Assembly (NCBI RefSeq): GCF_900107485.1
Contig: NZ_FNQE01000024.1
Coordinates: 1 to 64,000, forward strand
From: Proteiniborus ethanoligenes
GTDB taxonomy: Bacteria; Bacillota; Clostridia; Tissierellales; Proteiniboraceae
DNA length: 64,000 bases
Direction of reading: 5' to 3'
Shown here: one piece after another, positions 8,760-17,418 of the stretch
Layout of the letters: the number at the start of each line of letters is the position of its first letter
Numbering within the stretch: the stretch's first letter is position 1
The notes under the pieces: generated by a model
What the model was told of the DNA's origin: nothing
Seen by the model: the letters and a program-made list of their open reading frames with translations, nothing else
The model's database searches: none
Made by a program: the position numbers and the translations under genes

Positions 8760-9752
8760 ATGCCATTTAATTTAAAGGGACGACATTTTTTAACCCTTAG
8801 AGATTTTACACCTAAAGAAATAGAATATTTAATTGATTTATCTTCTGAATTGAAAAGATTAAAGTACGCGGGGATAAGACCAAAAAATTTGGAGGGAAAA
8901 AATATCGCTCTAATATTTGAAAAACCTTCTACAAGAACTAGATGTGCTTTTACTGTAGCTGCAGTAGATGAAGGGGCACATGCTGAATATCTAGGAAAAG
9001 GAGATATTCAACTAGGAAAAAAAGAATCGGTAGCAGACACTGCAAGGGTTTTAGGGAGAATGTTTGATGGAATAGAGTTTAGAGGCTTTAAACATGAAAC
9101 AGTAGAAGAATTAGCAGAGTATGCAGGAGTACCCGTGTGGAATGGCTTGACAGATAAATATCATCCAACTCAGATATTAGCAGATTTTTTAACTATAAAA
9201 GAGCATAAGGGATACCTAAAAGGCATTAAGTTTGCATATGTGGGTGATGGAAGAAACAATATGGCTAATTCTCTTATGATTGGCGGGGCTAAAATGGGAA
9301 TGGATCTAAGAATAGTATCTCCAAAGGAACTATTCCCAGAAGATGAAATCGTAAATGCTGCTAGGGAAATTGCTAAAGAAACAGGAGGATCTATAACTAT
9401 TACAGATTCTATTGATGAAGGGGTAAAAGCTGTAGATGTAATATATACAGATGTGTGGGTATCAATGGGAGAAGAAGAGTACTTTGAAGAGAGAATAAAA
9501 CTTCTAAAGTCATATCAAGTTAATATGGACATGCTAAAGAAAGCTGATGAAGATGTATTGTTTTTACATTGCTTGCCAGCATTCCATGACTTGAAAACCT
9601 CTGTTGGGCAAGAAGTTTATGAAAAATACGGACTTACTGAAATGGAAGTTACAAATGAAGTATTTGAAAGTAAGCACTCTGTAGTGTTTGATGAGGCGGA
9701 AAACAGAGTACATACTATAAAAGCTGTAATGGTAGCTACCTTAGGAAAATAA
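8760..9752 (+). CDS. argF: Ornithine carbamoyltransferase
   Basis: Interconverts ornithine plus carbamoyl phosphate and citrulline plus phosphate. The 330-residue chain has the carbamoyl-phosphate motif STRTR (57-61), HPTQ, and HCLPAFHD near the C-terminus for ornithine binding. Being 24 bases after arcA it most likely works in the catabolic direction (arcB role), splitting citrulline. Carbamate kinase (arcC), which would turn carbamoyl phosphate into ATP, is not next to it, so it must be elsewhere or the product used otherwise. A terminator follows. Confidence 0.96.
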   Translation: MPFNLKGRHFLTLRDFTPKEIEYLIDLSSELKRLKYAGIRPKNLEGKNIALIFEKPSTRTRCAFTVAAVDEGAHAEYLGKGDIQLGKKESVADTARVLGRMFDGIEFRGFKHETVEELAEYAGVPVWNGLTDKYHPTQILADFLTIKEHKGYLKGIKFAYVGDGRNNMANSLMIGGAKMGMDLRIVSPKELFPEDEIVNAAREIAKETGGSITITDSIDEGVKAVDVIYTDVWVSMGEEEYFEERIKLLKSYQVNMDMLKKADEDVLFLHCLPAFHDLKTSVGQEVYEKYGLTEMEVTNEVFESKHSVVFDEAENRVHTIKAVMVATLGK

Positions 9753-9814
9753 TTACATTTAAAGAGAAGACTATTAAAATTCAATGCAATGATCTGTAAA
9801 CTCCCTTATTTGTT

Positions 9815-9856
9815 AAAGCCTATGTCTTAATTTACTAGATATAGGCTTTAATTTTT
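9815..9856 (+). terminator. Terminator after arcA-argF
   Basis: AAAGCCTAT at 9815-9823 pairs with ATAGGCTTT at 9841-9849 and is followed by a T-rich stretch. The loop of 17 bases is long. Confidence 0.75.
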
Positions 9857-9877
9857 GTATCTAGGGGATAAATGTTA

Positions 9878-9886
9878 TGCTATAAT
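9878..9886 (+). promoter_or_regulatory. Extended -10 promoter before comEC
   Basis: TGCTATAAT is an exact extended -10 element; no well-spaced -35 is seen. It lies about 45 bases before the comEC start. Confidence 0.5.
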
Positions 9887-9932
9887 ACAGATAAATAAGC
9901 AATATACTATAACATTGTAAATAGGAGTATTT

Positions 9933-12395
9933 ATGAAGAGATTATTTCTTGTACTACTTATTCCTTTTATTATAGGTATATATATTTCATATTGTGTAGA
10001 AGTGGATATTACATCAATATCAATTATTGTTGTTTTACTTGTTGCTGGCTTAACCATGTCTATTATTACAAATAGAGCATATTCTTTAGTCTTATTATTC
10101 TTATTTTTCTTCATTGGAATGCTAATGACTGAGAAAAGCTTAGATAAGAATCTAATAGGCTTTACTGATAAAAGCATCACATTGGAGGGAACTATAGAAA
10201 ATAGGAGCATAATTAACGAAGAAAAAAGCATATACATTGTTAAAGTAATCAATCTATATAGTGATAAGAGCGTATATGAAATAAAAGATGAAAAAGTATT
10301 GATTAATTATTACAATAAAGGAACATTAGCTATTGGAGATAAAATAAGAGCTAAGGGCGTACTTTTACTACCTAGAGAGAATACAAATCCTAGGCTGTTT
10401 AACTATAGGTTATATTTGCAAACAAAAGACATTCATGCCATTCTTAATACTGATAGCAACTCGTTAATTACTATATCAAAAGGTGAATTAAATAGAGGGG
10501 ATATATTAAGACGAAATTTTCATACTAGAATCATAGATATTTTAGATAATGTTCTTAGTGAAAAAAATAGTAGCTTGATGAAGTCGGTATTATTAGGTGA
10601 TAAAAGCTTTTTAGATGACGATACCCAAAGTAGACTTAGAGATTTAGGAATTTCACATATTTTAGCTGTTTCTGGACTTCATATAGGAATTATATATTTG
10701 TTTGTATCTGGTATACTTAGGCTTTTAGGCCTTCATAAAAAAATTTCTGTTTGCTTTGCTTTGATATTAGTATGGACATATGGATTCTTAATCTATTTTC
10801 CCACATCGGTTTTAAGGACATTAATAATGTTTAGTCTTTTATCCTTATCCACCTTAATCTATAGGAGAAGTGACTCTATCAACACACTTTCATTTGCGGC
10901 TATAGTTTTATTATTTTTTAGACCCTTATGGATATTTGACATAGGTTTTCAGTTATCTTTTATCTCTACTGCTTCTATTCTAATATTTACTCCAAGAATT
11001 AAAGACTTATTATCCATATACAATAAGAGGATAGCTAAGCTATTATCTCCGTTAATAGCAGTACAAATAGGAATATTTCCTATATTAGCACATCATTTCA
11101 ATACATATGCATTATTGTCCATTTTTTCAAATCTTATATTGATACCCATATTTTCAATATCACTTATATTATGCTTCATACTAATCCCTATACATCTTAT
11201 ATCCATAGAAATAACTGTGGCTCTGGGGAGTTTATTGAATCTAACCTTAAACCTACAGGATTTCATAATTAATATATTGGACAAGGTTCCATTTATGAAT
11301 TTGCTCTTGCCATCATCAGGAGTCATATCTATTTTATCCTATTATTTATTGTTTCTTGTTTCCTTGAGAATTATAAATATAAGATTATTTCCATCTAAAA
11401 TAAATAAGATAGTTTTCAATTATTTAATTTTCGTCCTGCTAATAAGTATGGCATTTATCATAGTTTCAAATGAAACAGTATTAGAGTTTATAGATGTAGG
11501 ACAAGGTGACAGTTGTCTAGTTAGGACTAAAAATGAGGTGTTTTTAATTGATACAGGAGGTTCAGTCTTTGGAGATTTTGATGTAGGAGAAATGATATTA
11601 GTACCCTATCTAATTAAGAAAGGTATTAACAAAATTGATGCAGTATTCATAACACATTTTCATGAGGATCATTCTAAAGGTATGATACCATTGATGAAAA
11701 ATATAAAAATAGATAATATATTTATTGGATATGAAAATCTGGGAAGTGACATATTTAATGAAATCAGTTATTTAGCTGGAATATATAATATAAGTGTATA
11801 TAAAATATTAGAAAATGATATGATTCATTTCGATGAAAACAATATTATTAAGGTTTTAAATCCTTCTTATGATATGACAATAAATAATATACAAAATGAA
11901 AATGATTTATCCTTGGTCTTACTTCTGGAATCACATAAAAAAAAGATACTATTTACAGGTGATATTGAAAAGGATATAGAATATAAAATGGTTAACAATC
12001 ATTATATTGATAATGTAGATATTATTAAGGTACCTCATCATGGCAGCAAAACATCTTCTACTTTAGAGCTGATAAGCTTAGCAAGACCATCATATGCAGT
12101 AATACAAGTAGGCAAAAATAATTTTGGACATCCGGCTGATGAAATAATCGAAAGATATGAAAGCTTTGGAACGAGTATTTTAAGAAATGACAAAAATGGT
12201 TTAATAACTTTTATATTAAGTAAAAACAATATAGAAATAAAAACATTTATTAAGGACAAATCCACATTAAATGATATAATTGTAAATTATAGAGACAGAA
12301 TATTATATCTATGCTTATATATATTTGGGTTAATAATTTCATGTATTATATATAAAAATAGCAATGATTCCAGAAATACACTATTGGAAGAGTAA
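9933..12395 (+). CDS. comEC: ComEC/Rec2-type DNA uptake channel
   Basis: An 820-residue membrane protein that forms the channel for single-stranded DNA entry during transformation. It has N-terminal spans with a DUF4131-type segment (about 1-170), the multi-span Competence domain (about 215-500, with GISHILAVSGLHIGIIY) and a C-terminal metallo-beta-lactamase domain with the HxHxDH motif at 575-580 (HFHEDH) and VPHHGS downstream, the part thought to degrade the non-transferred strand. The full gene is intact. No comEA is next to it, so competence is possible but not proven. Confidence 0.95.
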   Translation: MKRLFLVLLIPFIIGIYISYCVEVDITSISIIVVLLVAGLTMSIITNRAYSLVLLFLFFFIGMLMTEKSLDKNLIGFTDKSITLEGTIENRSIINEEKSIYIVKVINLYSDKSVYEIKDEKVLINYYNKGTLAIGDKIRAKGVLLLPRENTNPRLFNYRLYLQTKDIHAILNTDSNSLITISKGELNRGDILRRNFHTRIIDILDNVLSEKNSSLMKSVLLGDKSFLDDDTQSRLRDLGISHILAVSGLHIGIIYLFVSGILRLLGLHKKISVCFALILVWTYGFLIYFPTSVLRTLIMFSLLSLSTLIYRRSDSINTLSFAAIVLLFFRPLWIFDIGFQLSFISTASILIFTPRIKDLLSIYNKRIAKLLSPLIAVQIGIFPILAHHFNTYALLSIFSNLILIPIFSISLILCFILIPIHLISIEITVALGSLLNLTLNLQDFIINILDKVPFMNLLLPSSGVISILSYYLLFLVSLRIINIRLFPSKINKIVFNYLIFVLLISMAFIIVSNETVLEFIDVGQGDSCLVRTKNEVFLIDTGGSVFGDFDVGEMILVPYLIKKGINKIDAVFITHFHEDHSKGMIPLMKNIKIDNIFIGYENLGSDIFNEISYLAGIYNISVYKILENDMIHFDENNIIKVLNPSYDMTINNIQNENDLSLVLLLESHKKKILFTGDIEKDIEYKMVNNHYIDNVDIIKVPHHGSKTSSTLELISLARPSYAVIQVGKNNFGHPADEIIERYESFGTSILRNDKNGLITFILSKNNIEIKTFIKDKSTLNDIIVNYRDRILYLCLYIFGLIISCIIYKNSNDSRNTLLEE

Positions 12396-12413
12396 TAACA
12401 AGGAGTGAATATG

Positions 12414-13448
12414 ATGAGCTATAAAAATGTACTGAAGGATATCAAAGATGATAATTTGAAAAATTTATACTTACTATTTGGTAGTGAAATGTATCTAAAA
12501 GATTATATTTTATCTAATATCAAAAAAAAATATATAGATGAAGCATTTGAATCCTTAAATTATATACATATTGATGGAAAAGAAGCTAATGCAGCTTCAA
12601 TAATTAATGCCTGTGAAACTTTACCATTTATGGCAGATAAAAAAATAGTTGTTGTAGAAGAGCTTACTTTATTAACCTCAAAAAAAGAAGAATCACGACT
12701 AGATGAGGATGAGCTGTGTAAATATTTAGAAAACATAAATATTTCTACGTGCTTAATTTTTATATCAAGTGAATTGAAAATAGATAACAGAAAAAAAATA
12801 ATTAAGATCATAAATAAACAAGGGAATATAGTTGAATTATCTAAACTAAAAGATTTAGACCTAACTAAATGGACTCAAAGCATTTTTTCTAAGAACAAAA
12901 AAAATATTTCAATGGGGAATATACAATATTTTTTACAGCAGGTGGGATACTACGATAATAATAGTGAGAGGACATTATACGATTTAGAAAATGAGATAAA
13001 TAAAATATGTAGCTATTTAGGAAGCGAAAATACAGTAGAAAAAGAAGATATTGAAAAAGTTTTAGTTAAATCTCTCCAAAACGACATATTTGCTTTGGTA
13101 GACGCACTGGGTCAGAAAAAATCAGATATTGCTTTGTCTATATTTAATGACATGGTTTTAGATAATGAGCCTATCCCAAGAATATTTCCTATGATAATCA
13201 GACAGCTTAGACTTCTTGTTATTACAAAACTCTGTGAAGAAAAGGGCTATGGTCAGGGAGATATATCAAAAAAAGTTGGTTTACCTCTTTTTGTAACTAA
13301 GAAGCTAATACTTCAAACTAGAAATTTCACCTTAAACAATCTCCATAAAGGGATTAAAGTAGCTCTTGATGTAGATAGATCTATAAAGACAGGAAAGATG
13401 GAAGGAAAATTAGCAATAGAAATGTTTATAACAGAATTTAGTTCTTAG
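12414..13448 (+). CDS. holA: DNA polymerase III subunit delta
   Basis: The delta subunit opens the beta clamp in the clamp-loader complex. The chain of about 344 residues has the family N-terminus (LYLLFGSEMYLKDYIL), a DE-rich connector and the C-terminal helical collar domain. ATG at 12414 lies 8 bases from GGAG; ATG at 12411 is also possible, and GTG at 12405 overlaps the ribosome site and is rejected. The gene follows comEC by a few bases, the order known from other Firmicutes, and ends at a bidirectional terminator facing rpsT. Confidence 0.93.
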   Translation: MSYKNVLKDIKDDNLKNLYLLFGSEMYLKDYILSNIKKKYIDEAFESLNYIHIDGKEANAASIINACETLPFMADKKIVVVEELTLLTSKKEESRLDEDELCKYLENINISTCLIFISSELKIDNRKKIIKIINKQGNIVELSKLKDLDLTKWTQSIFSKNKKNISMGNIQYFLQQVGYYDNNSERTLYDLENEINKICSYLGSENTVEKEDIEKVLVKSLQNDIFALVDALGQKKSDIALSIFNDMVLDNEPIPRIFPMIIRQLRLLVITKLCEEKGYGQGDISKKVGLPLFVTKKLILQTRNFTLNNLHKGIKVALDVDRSIKTGKMEGKLAIEMFITEFSS

Positions 13449-13451
13449 GGT

Positions 13452-13494
13452 CAAAAACTAAAATACTTCGGGCTTAGCCCGAAGTTGTTTTTGT
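13452..13494. terminator. Bidirectional terminator between holA and rpsT
   Basis: A strong GC-rich stem (ACTTCGGGC with GCCCGAAGT, TTA loop) is flanked by CAAAAAC and GTTTTTG, so it works in both directions for the convergent genes. Confidence 0.92.
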
Positions 13495-13496
13495 CA

Positions 13497-13760
13497 TTAG
13501 ACAGCTTGATTTAATCTTTTTGCTAGACGACTTACTTTTCTAGCAGCTGCATTTTTATGAATAGTATTTTTTGCAGAAGCTCTTGAAAGCTTCTTTTCTA
13601 CTATTTTAAGTAAAGCTTTAGCTGAATCGATGTCTCCGTTTTCTAGGGCCTTGTTGAATTTAGTAATATATGTTTTAATTTCAGACTTTCTAGCCTTATT
13701 TAAAGCAGTCTTTACCTTGATAACTTCAATTCTCTTTTTAGCTGATTTAATATTTGCCAA
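13497..13760 (-). CDS. rpsT: 30S ribosomal protein S20
   Basis: S20 binds 16S rRNA early in small-subunit assembly. The 87-residue, lysine-rich helical protein begins MANIKSAKKR and ends ARKVSRLAKRLNQAV, the usual length. The start is a TTG at 13760, about 9 bases after GGGGG; the frame stays open upstream, but that extension is not part of the family. The opposite orientation relative to holA and gpr is the same as in Bacillus, so it is a conserved feature and not a rearrangement. Confidence 0.96.
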   Translation of the reverse strand: MANIKSAKKRIEVIKVKTALNKARKSEIKTYITKFNKALENGDIDSAKALLKIVEKKLSRASAKNTIHKNAAARKVSRLAKRLNQAV

Positions 13761-13964
13761 CAGGTTCACCCCCTTCAAATACTTTAACAAAAGTAATTTT
13801 ACCATGAAGAGATATAAATTGCAAGAAAAATATGCTATTTCTTTTATATCCAAGTTTTATTTAAATTATTCATATATACAAAAAGTATAAATATAACTAG
13901 CAAGTGCAATTATATTATATATACATTAAAATGCACAGAGATAATAAATTATGGAGGTGTTAAA

Positions 13965-14939
13965 GTGTTTCAATTAAGAACTGACCTAGCTATTGAAGCA
14001 AGAGAGATATTTCAAAGTAAAAATAGAGAAGAACTAAGGGGAGTAGAGGTAGGAGTAGAAAAAAATAAAAACTATGAAATTACTAGAGTTAAAATACTTA
14101 ATGAATACGGGGAAAAAAAACTTGGAAAGCCTAGAGGTACATATATTACCATTGAAGTACCTTCACTAAAAAAGGCAGACCAAGAGTTAAAGGATGAAAT
14201 AAGTAAGGTTTTGGCAAAGGAACTCAAGGCTTTGATTAAACCTAGTAAAAGCATGAAATCCTTAGTAGTAGGCTTAGGTAATTGGAATGTAACTCCAGAT
14301 GCATTAGGTCCAAAGGTTATAGACAAAGTTTATGTGACCAGGCATCTTTTTAAAGCATACAACAAGACAGAGGATGAGACCATGTCAGATGTTTCTGCGA
14401 TATCACCAGGAGTTATGGGAGTAACAGGAATAGAAACAAGTGAAACAATAAAAGGAATTGTAGAAAAGACTAAGCCTGATATTATAGTAGCAGTTGATGC
14501 ACTAGCTTCTAGAAAAATGGAAAGGGTTAGTACTACAATTCAAATTACTGATACTGGCATAAGTCCAGGCTCTGGAGTTGGGAATGAAAGAAAAGCATTA
14601 AATGAAGAAACCTTAGGTGTTCCTGTAATAGCCATAGGAATACCTACAGTCGTAGATGCAGCTACAATGGTTAATGATACTATGGAATTAATGGTAAGCT
14701 CTCTAAAAAAACAAGCAGATAAAGAAACAAGTTTTTACTCTATGCTAGAAGAAATGGAATCTGGAGATAAATATGAATTTATCAAGGAAGTATTAGCTCC
14801 ATATATGCCTAATGTTGTAGTCACTCCTAAGGAGATAGATGAGCTAATAAGCAATTTATCTTTAATAATAGCCAATGGAATAAACATATCCTTACATCAT
14901 GGAATTGATTTAAAGGATGTAAATAAATACATAAACTGA
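13965..14939 (+). CDS. gpr: Spore germination protease GPR
   Basis: GPR is an aspartic-type protease that degrades the small acid-soluble DNA-binding proteins when a spore germinates. The 324-residue chain contains the family blocks VVGLGNWNVTPDALGPK, DALASRKMERV and ISPGSGVGN, and the family length is about 325-370. The N-terminus reads MFQLRTDLAIEAREI: the TDLA(I/V)EA processing site lies only about 6 residues in, so the zymogen propeptide is very short. The gene sits between rpsT and spoIIP as in other spore formers, and its presence shows that the organism forms endospores. Expected control is by forespore sigma factors; no clear promoter was recognised. Confidence 0.96.
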   Translation: MFQLRTDLAIEAREIFQSKNREELRGVEVGVEKNKNYEITRVKILNEYGEKKLGKPRGTYITIEVPSLKKADQELKDEISKVLAKELKALIKPSKSMKSLVVGLGNWNVTPDALGPKVIDKVYVTRHLFKAYNKTEDETMSDVSAISPGVMGVTGIETSETIKGIVEKTKPDIIVAVDALASRKMERVSTTIQITDTGISPGSGVGNERKALNEETLGVPVIAIGIPTVVDAATMVNDTMELMVSSLKKQADKETSFYSMLEEMESGDKYEFIKEVLAPYMPNVVVTPKEIDELISNLSLIIANGINISLHHGIDLKDVNKYIN

Positions 14940-14966
14940 AACCCTATGATTGTCATAGGGTTTTCT
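14939..14966 (+). terminator. Terminator after gpr
   Basis: An 11-bp stem (AAACCCTATGA with TCATAGGGTTT) with a 3-base loop is followed by T-rich sequence and overlaps the gpr stop. Confidence 0.85.
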
Positions 14967-15045
14967 TGTAAATTACTATAATCATAATACCCTATTGTAT
15001 GGAATATAATTTGGTATAATATTTTTACTTTAAGGAGCGAGTATT

Positions 15046-16323
15046 ATGATAAAAAACACCAATTTAGATAAAGGAATAGCATATATTTTGATTGCTGTAT
15101 TATGTTTGACAAATTTATTTCTAGGGGTAAAGGTTATTGGCAAATTCTCTACTATCAAAAAGTTAAAAACAATGCATGAAGAAGATATTCTAGAAGACAA
15201 GGTCATTTCGGTATTTAATAATAAAGCTATGAGCCTTGATGTTGAACTGAAGGACAATGTAAATAATGGCATTAGTAAGCAAAATGGAGATAGAGCTATT
15301 AATAAGGGAGATAATGATTTCTTCTTAAGACTATTGCTAAATTCAAATGTCTACATGAAGAGAGTATATGACATGCAAAACAGAGAGGATAGCATTTTAC
15401 TAACTAAAGGGAATATTTTTGAAAGATTATCTGCATTGTTTAAACCAGATTTCTATATAAAGCCACATCTTCCAGCTATGGTAAGTGCTTTTAATAATAC
15501 ATATACTTGGGAAGAAATAAAGGAAGAGGGAGAGCATGATGAATTAGAAGGATATATTATTCTTAGCGACATAATATTTATTGAGGATCCTGAAGAAAAA
15601 AATGATTTTGAACAGGAGCTTGAACTTATAGGTAAAAAACATGAGGAAAAAGTCTATGTTGAGCCTCCAAAAACTGTAGCTTTAGACCATGAAAATCCTT
15701 ATATTCTTTTATATCATACTCATGGAACAGAAGCATATTTGCCTATTACTACAGGAAGATTTCATACTGAAAAAAGAGAGTATAATGTAATAACAATAGG
15801 AGAGATTATTGGGAGAAGTCTTGAAGAAAAGGGACATAAGTTAAAGCATATCGATATTTATCATGATATACCATCCTATAATCAATCATACATTAGGTCA
15901 CTAGCAACAATAAAAGAAGAACTAAATAAAAATGAGAGCATTAAAGTAATATTTGATATCCATAGAGATGGCATAGAAGGCGAATCTGCCAGCACAACAA
16001 AAGCACAGGAATCTGCTAGAATTTCGATTAATGACAAAAGTGTGGCTACTTTTTCTCTGGTTATAGGACCAGATAACCCAAACAAAGAGCAGCTTATTAA
16101 ATTTGCAAATTATATTAGACATATTTCTGAAGGCATGTATCCTGGACTATGTAAGGGTATAATAATGAAGCCAAGTGGTAAGTTTAATCAATATGTAAGT
16201 GACTATTATGCATTGATAGAAGTAGGCAGCAATTTAAATACAATAGAAGAAGCAAAAGAATCTGCGAAATATATAGGGGAAATTTTACACAAAGTAATTG
16301 AAAGCATAGATGAGGGAGAATAA
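15046..16323 (+). CDS. spoIIP: Stage II sporulation protein P
   Basis: SpoIIP is a membrane-anchored amidase/endopeptidase that, with SpoIID and SpoIIM, degrades septal peptidoglycan so the mother cell can engulf the forespore. The 425-residue protein has one N-terminal span (IAYILIAVLCLTNLFLGV), a variable linker, and the catalytic domain from about 215 with YHTHGTEAY and FDIHRDGIEG, which supply zinc-binding and acidic residues. It follows gpr after a terminator and has its own TATAAT-like element at 15015-15020. Confidence 0.95.
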   Translation: MIKNTNLDKGIAYILIAVLCLTNLFLGVKVIGKFSTIKKLKTMHEEDILEDKVISVFNNKAMSLDVELKDNVNNGISKQNGDRAINKGDNDFFLRLLLNSNVYMKRVYDMQNREDSILLTKGNIFERLSALFKPDFYIKPHLPAMVSAFNNTYTWEEIKEEGEHDELEGYIILSDIIFIEDPEEKNDFEQELELIGKKHEEKVYVEPPKTVALDHENPYILLYHTHGTEAYLPITTGRFHTEKREYNVITIGEIIGRSLEEKGHKLKHIDIYHDIPSYNQSYIRSLATIKEELNKNESIKVIFDIHRDGIEGESASTTKAQESARISINDKSVATFSLVIGPDNPNKEQLIKFANYIRHISEGMYPGLCKGIIMKPSGKFNQYVSDYYALIEVGSNLNTIEEAKESAKYIGEILHKVIESIDEGE

Positions 16324-16401
16324 ATTTATTACCCAAACTATTATTTTATATAAATAAATGTTATAATTATTCTTAGCAATTTTGTCTAAGGGGGTAAGGA
16401 C

Positions 16402-16953
16402 GTGGAGGAAAAACAAAAGAATAATATTAGGAAAGAAATATTTGAATGGACAAAGAGCATTGCTTTTGCATTAGTAATAGCCATCTTAATCAAAACTTTT
16501 TTATTTAATACTACTTATGTTCTAGGATATTCAATGTACCCAACACTACATGAAAGGGACAGGCTATTTACAAATAAAATAGTATATAAAATTAGTGAGC
16601 CTAAGCATGGAGATATTGTAGTGCTTAAAGCACCTGATGATCCAAGCAAGGATTATATAAAAAGGGTTATAGGTGCTGCTGGTGATAAAATTGAAATAAG
16701 AGATGGAAGAATTTATGTAAATGGAAAGCTTTATGTAGAAGACTATATCTCTGAAGATGCATATACTTACTGTTATGATAATAATTCATGGGAGGTACCA
16801 GAAGGATATGTATTCGTACTAGGAGATAATAGGAACAAAGGAGCTAGTAAAGATAGTAGATACTTGGGACCAATTCCAATTAGCTCAATAAAGGGAAAGG
16901 CCTCATATAGATATTTTCCATTTGATAGTAGATTTGGCTCATTATATAAATAG
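16402..16953 (+). CDS. lepB: Signal peptidase I
   Basis: Removes signal peptides from exported proteins at the outer face of the membrane. The 183-residue protein starts with GTG, has one membrane span (about 18-36), the catalytic Ser44 in GYSMYPTL, the general base Lys87 in DYIKRVIG, and the box E motif GDNRNKGASKDSR. This is the short Gram-positive SipS type. It lies 78 bases after spoIIP and may be co-transcribed with it or use its own promoter. Confidence 0.96.
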   Translation: MEEKQKNNIRKEIFEWTKSIAFALVIAILIKTFLFNTTYVLGYSMYPTLHERDRLFTNKIVYKISEPKHGDIVVLKAPDDPSKDYIKRVIGAAGDKIEIRDGRIYVNGKLYVEDYISEDAYTYCYDNNSWEVPEGYVFVLGDNRNKGASKDSRYLGPIPISSIKGKASYRYFPFDSRFGSLYK

Positions 16954-16992
16954 GAATAAAAAACCAGATAATTGCCAATAATATTTTTGGTG

Positions 16993-17337
16993 ATGGTTTT
17001 GGAAAGTAGACTAGAGAAATATAAAAATATTAAGCTGGAAAAAAGGCAAAGAAGAATTAAGAAAGTTATTATTATCCTTTCTATTATAATCCTTATTTAT
17101 GGGATGAATATAGTAGACAGAGCTGTTAGAGATATGATGTGTATCTATGACAGACAGCTTTATTTCTTTAATCATGATAATGACTTTTACAGACTTCATT
17201 TGTTTGGGCAAGATTATTTAGTTGAAAAAAAACAAATAAATGATAAAATATATAAAACAAAAGGTATCATAGAAGATTTTACTAAGCTAGTCAATGATTA
17301 TTCGGACAAGGTATTAAAAATAATAAGGACCAGGTAA
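16993..17337 (+). CDS. Small bitopic membrane protein of unknown function
   Basis: About 114 residues: a very basic N-terminal stretch (KNIKLEKRQRRIKKV), one hydrophobic span (VIIILSIIILIYGMNIV) and an external C-terminal region of about 70 residues with a helical, possibly coiled, end. The start is uncertain: ATG at 16993 and TTG at 16999 are both possible, with weak ribosome sites. The topology resembles small bitopic division or sporulation proteins, but I recognise no family. It lies between lepB and lepA and overlaps the terminator that precedes lepA. Confidence 0.6.
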   Translation: MVLESRLEKYKNIKLEKRQRRIKKVIIILSIIILIYGMNIVDRAVRDMMCIYDRQLYFFNHDNDFYRLHLFGQDYLVEKKQINDKIYKTKGIIEDFTKLVNDYSDKVLKIIRTR

Positions 17338-17355
17338 TATTTCTGGTCTTTTATC
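17328..17355 (+). terminator. Terminator before lepA
   Basis: GACCAG at 17328-17333 pairs with CTGGTC at 17343-17348, followed by TTTTAT. The left arm overlaps the end of the small membrane protein gene. Confidence 0.7.
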
Positions 17356-17377
17356 ATTTTACAACTTATGCTATAAT
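17349..17377 (+). promoter_or_regulatory. lepA promoter, extended -10 type
   Basis: TGCTATAAT at 17369-17377 is an exact extended -10; the -35 region (TTTTAT, 17349-17354) is poor. Confidence 0.55.
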
Positions 17378-17418
17378 TGAAAAGGGTATTTTTCCTGTAA
17401 ATGAGGAGGATAGATATA

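Noticed and set aside
13761-13853. 31-residue N-terminal extension of S20
   Set aside because: S20 is 87 residues and begins MANIKSAKK; the extension precedes the GGGGG ribosome site and is upstream untranslated sequence.
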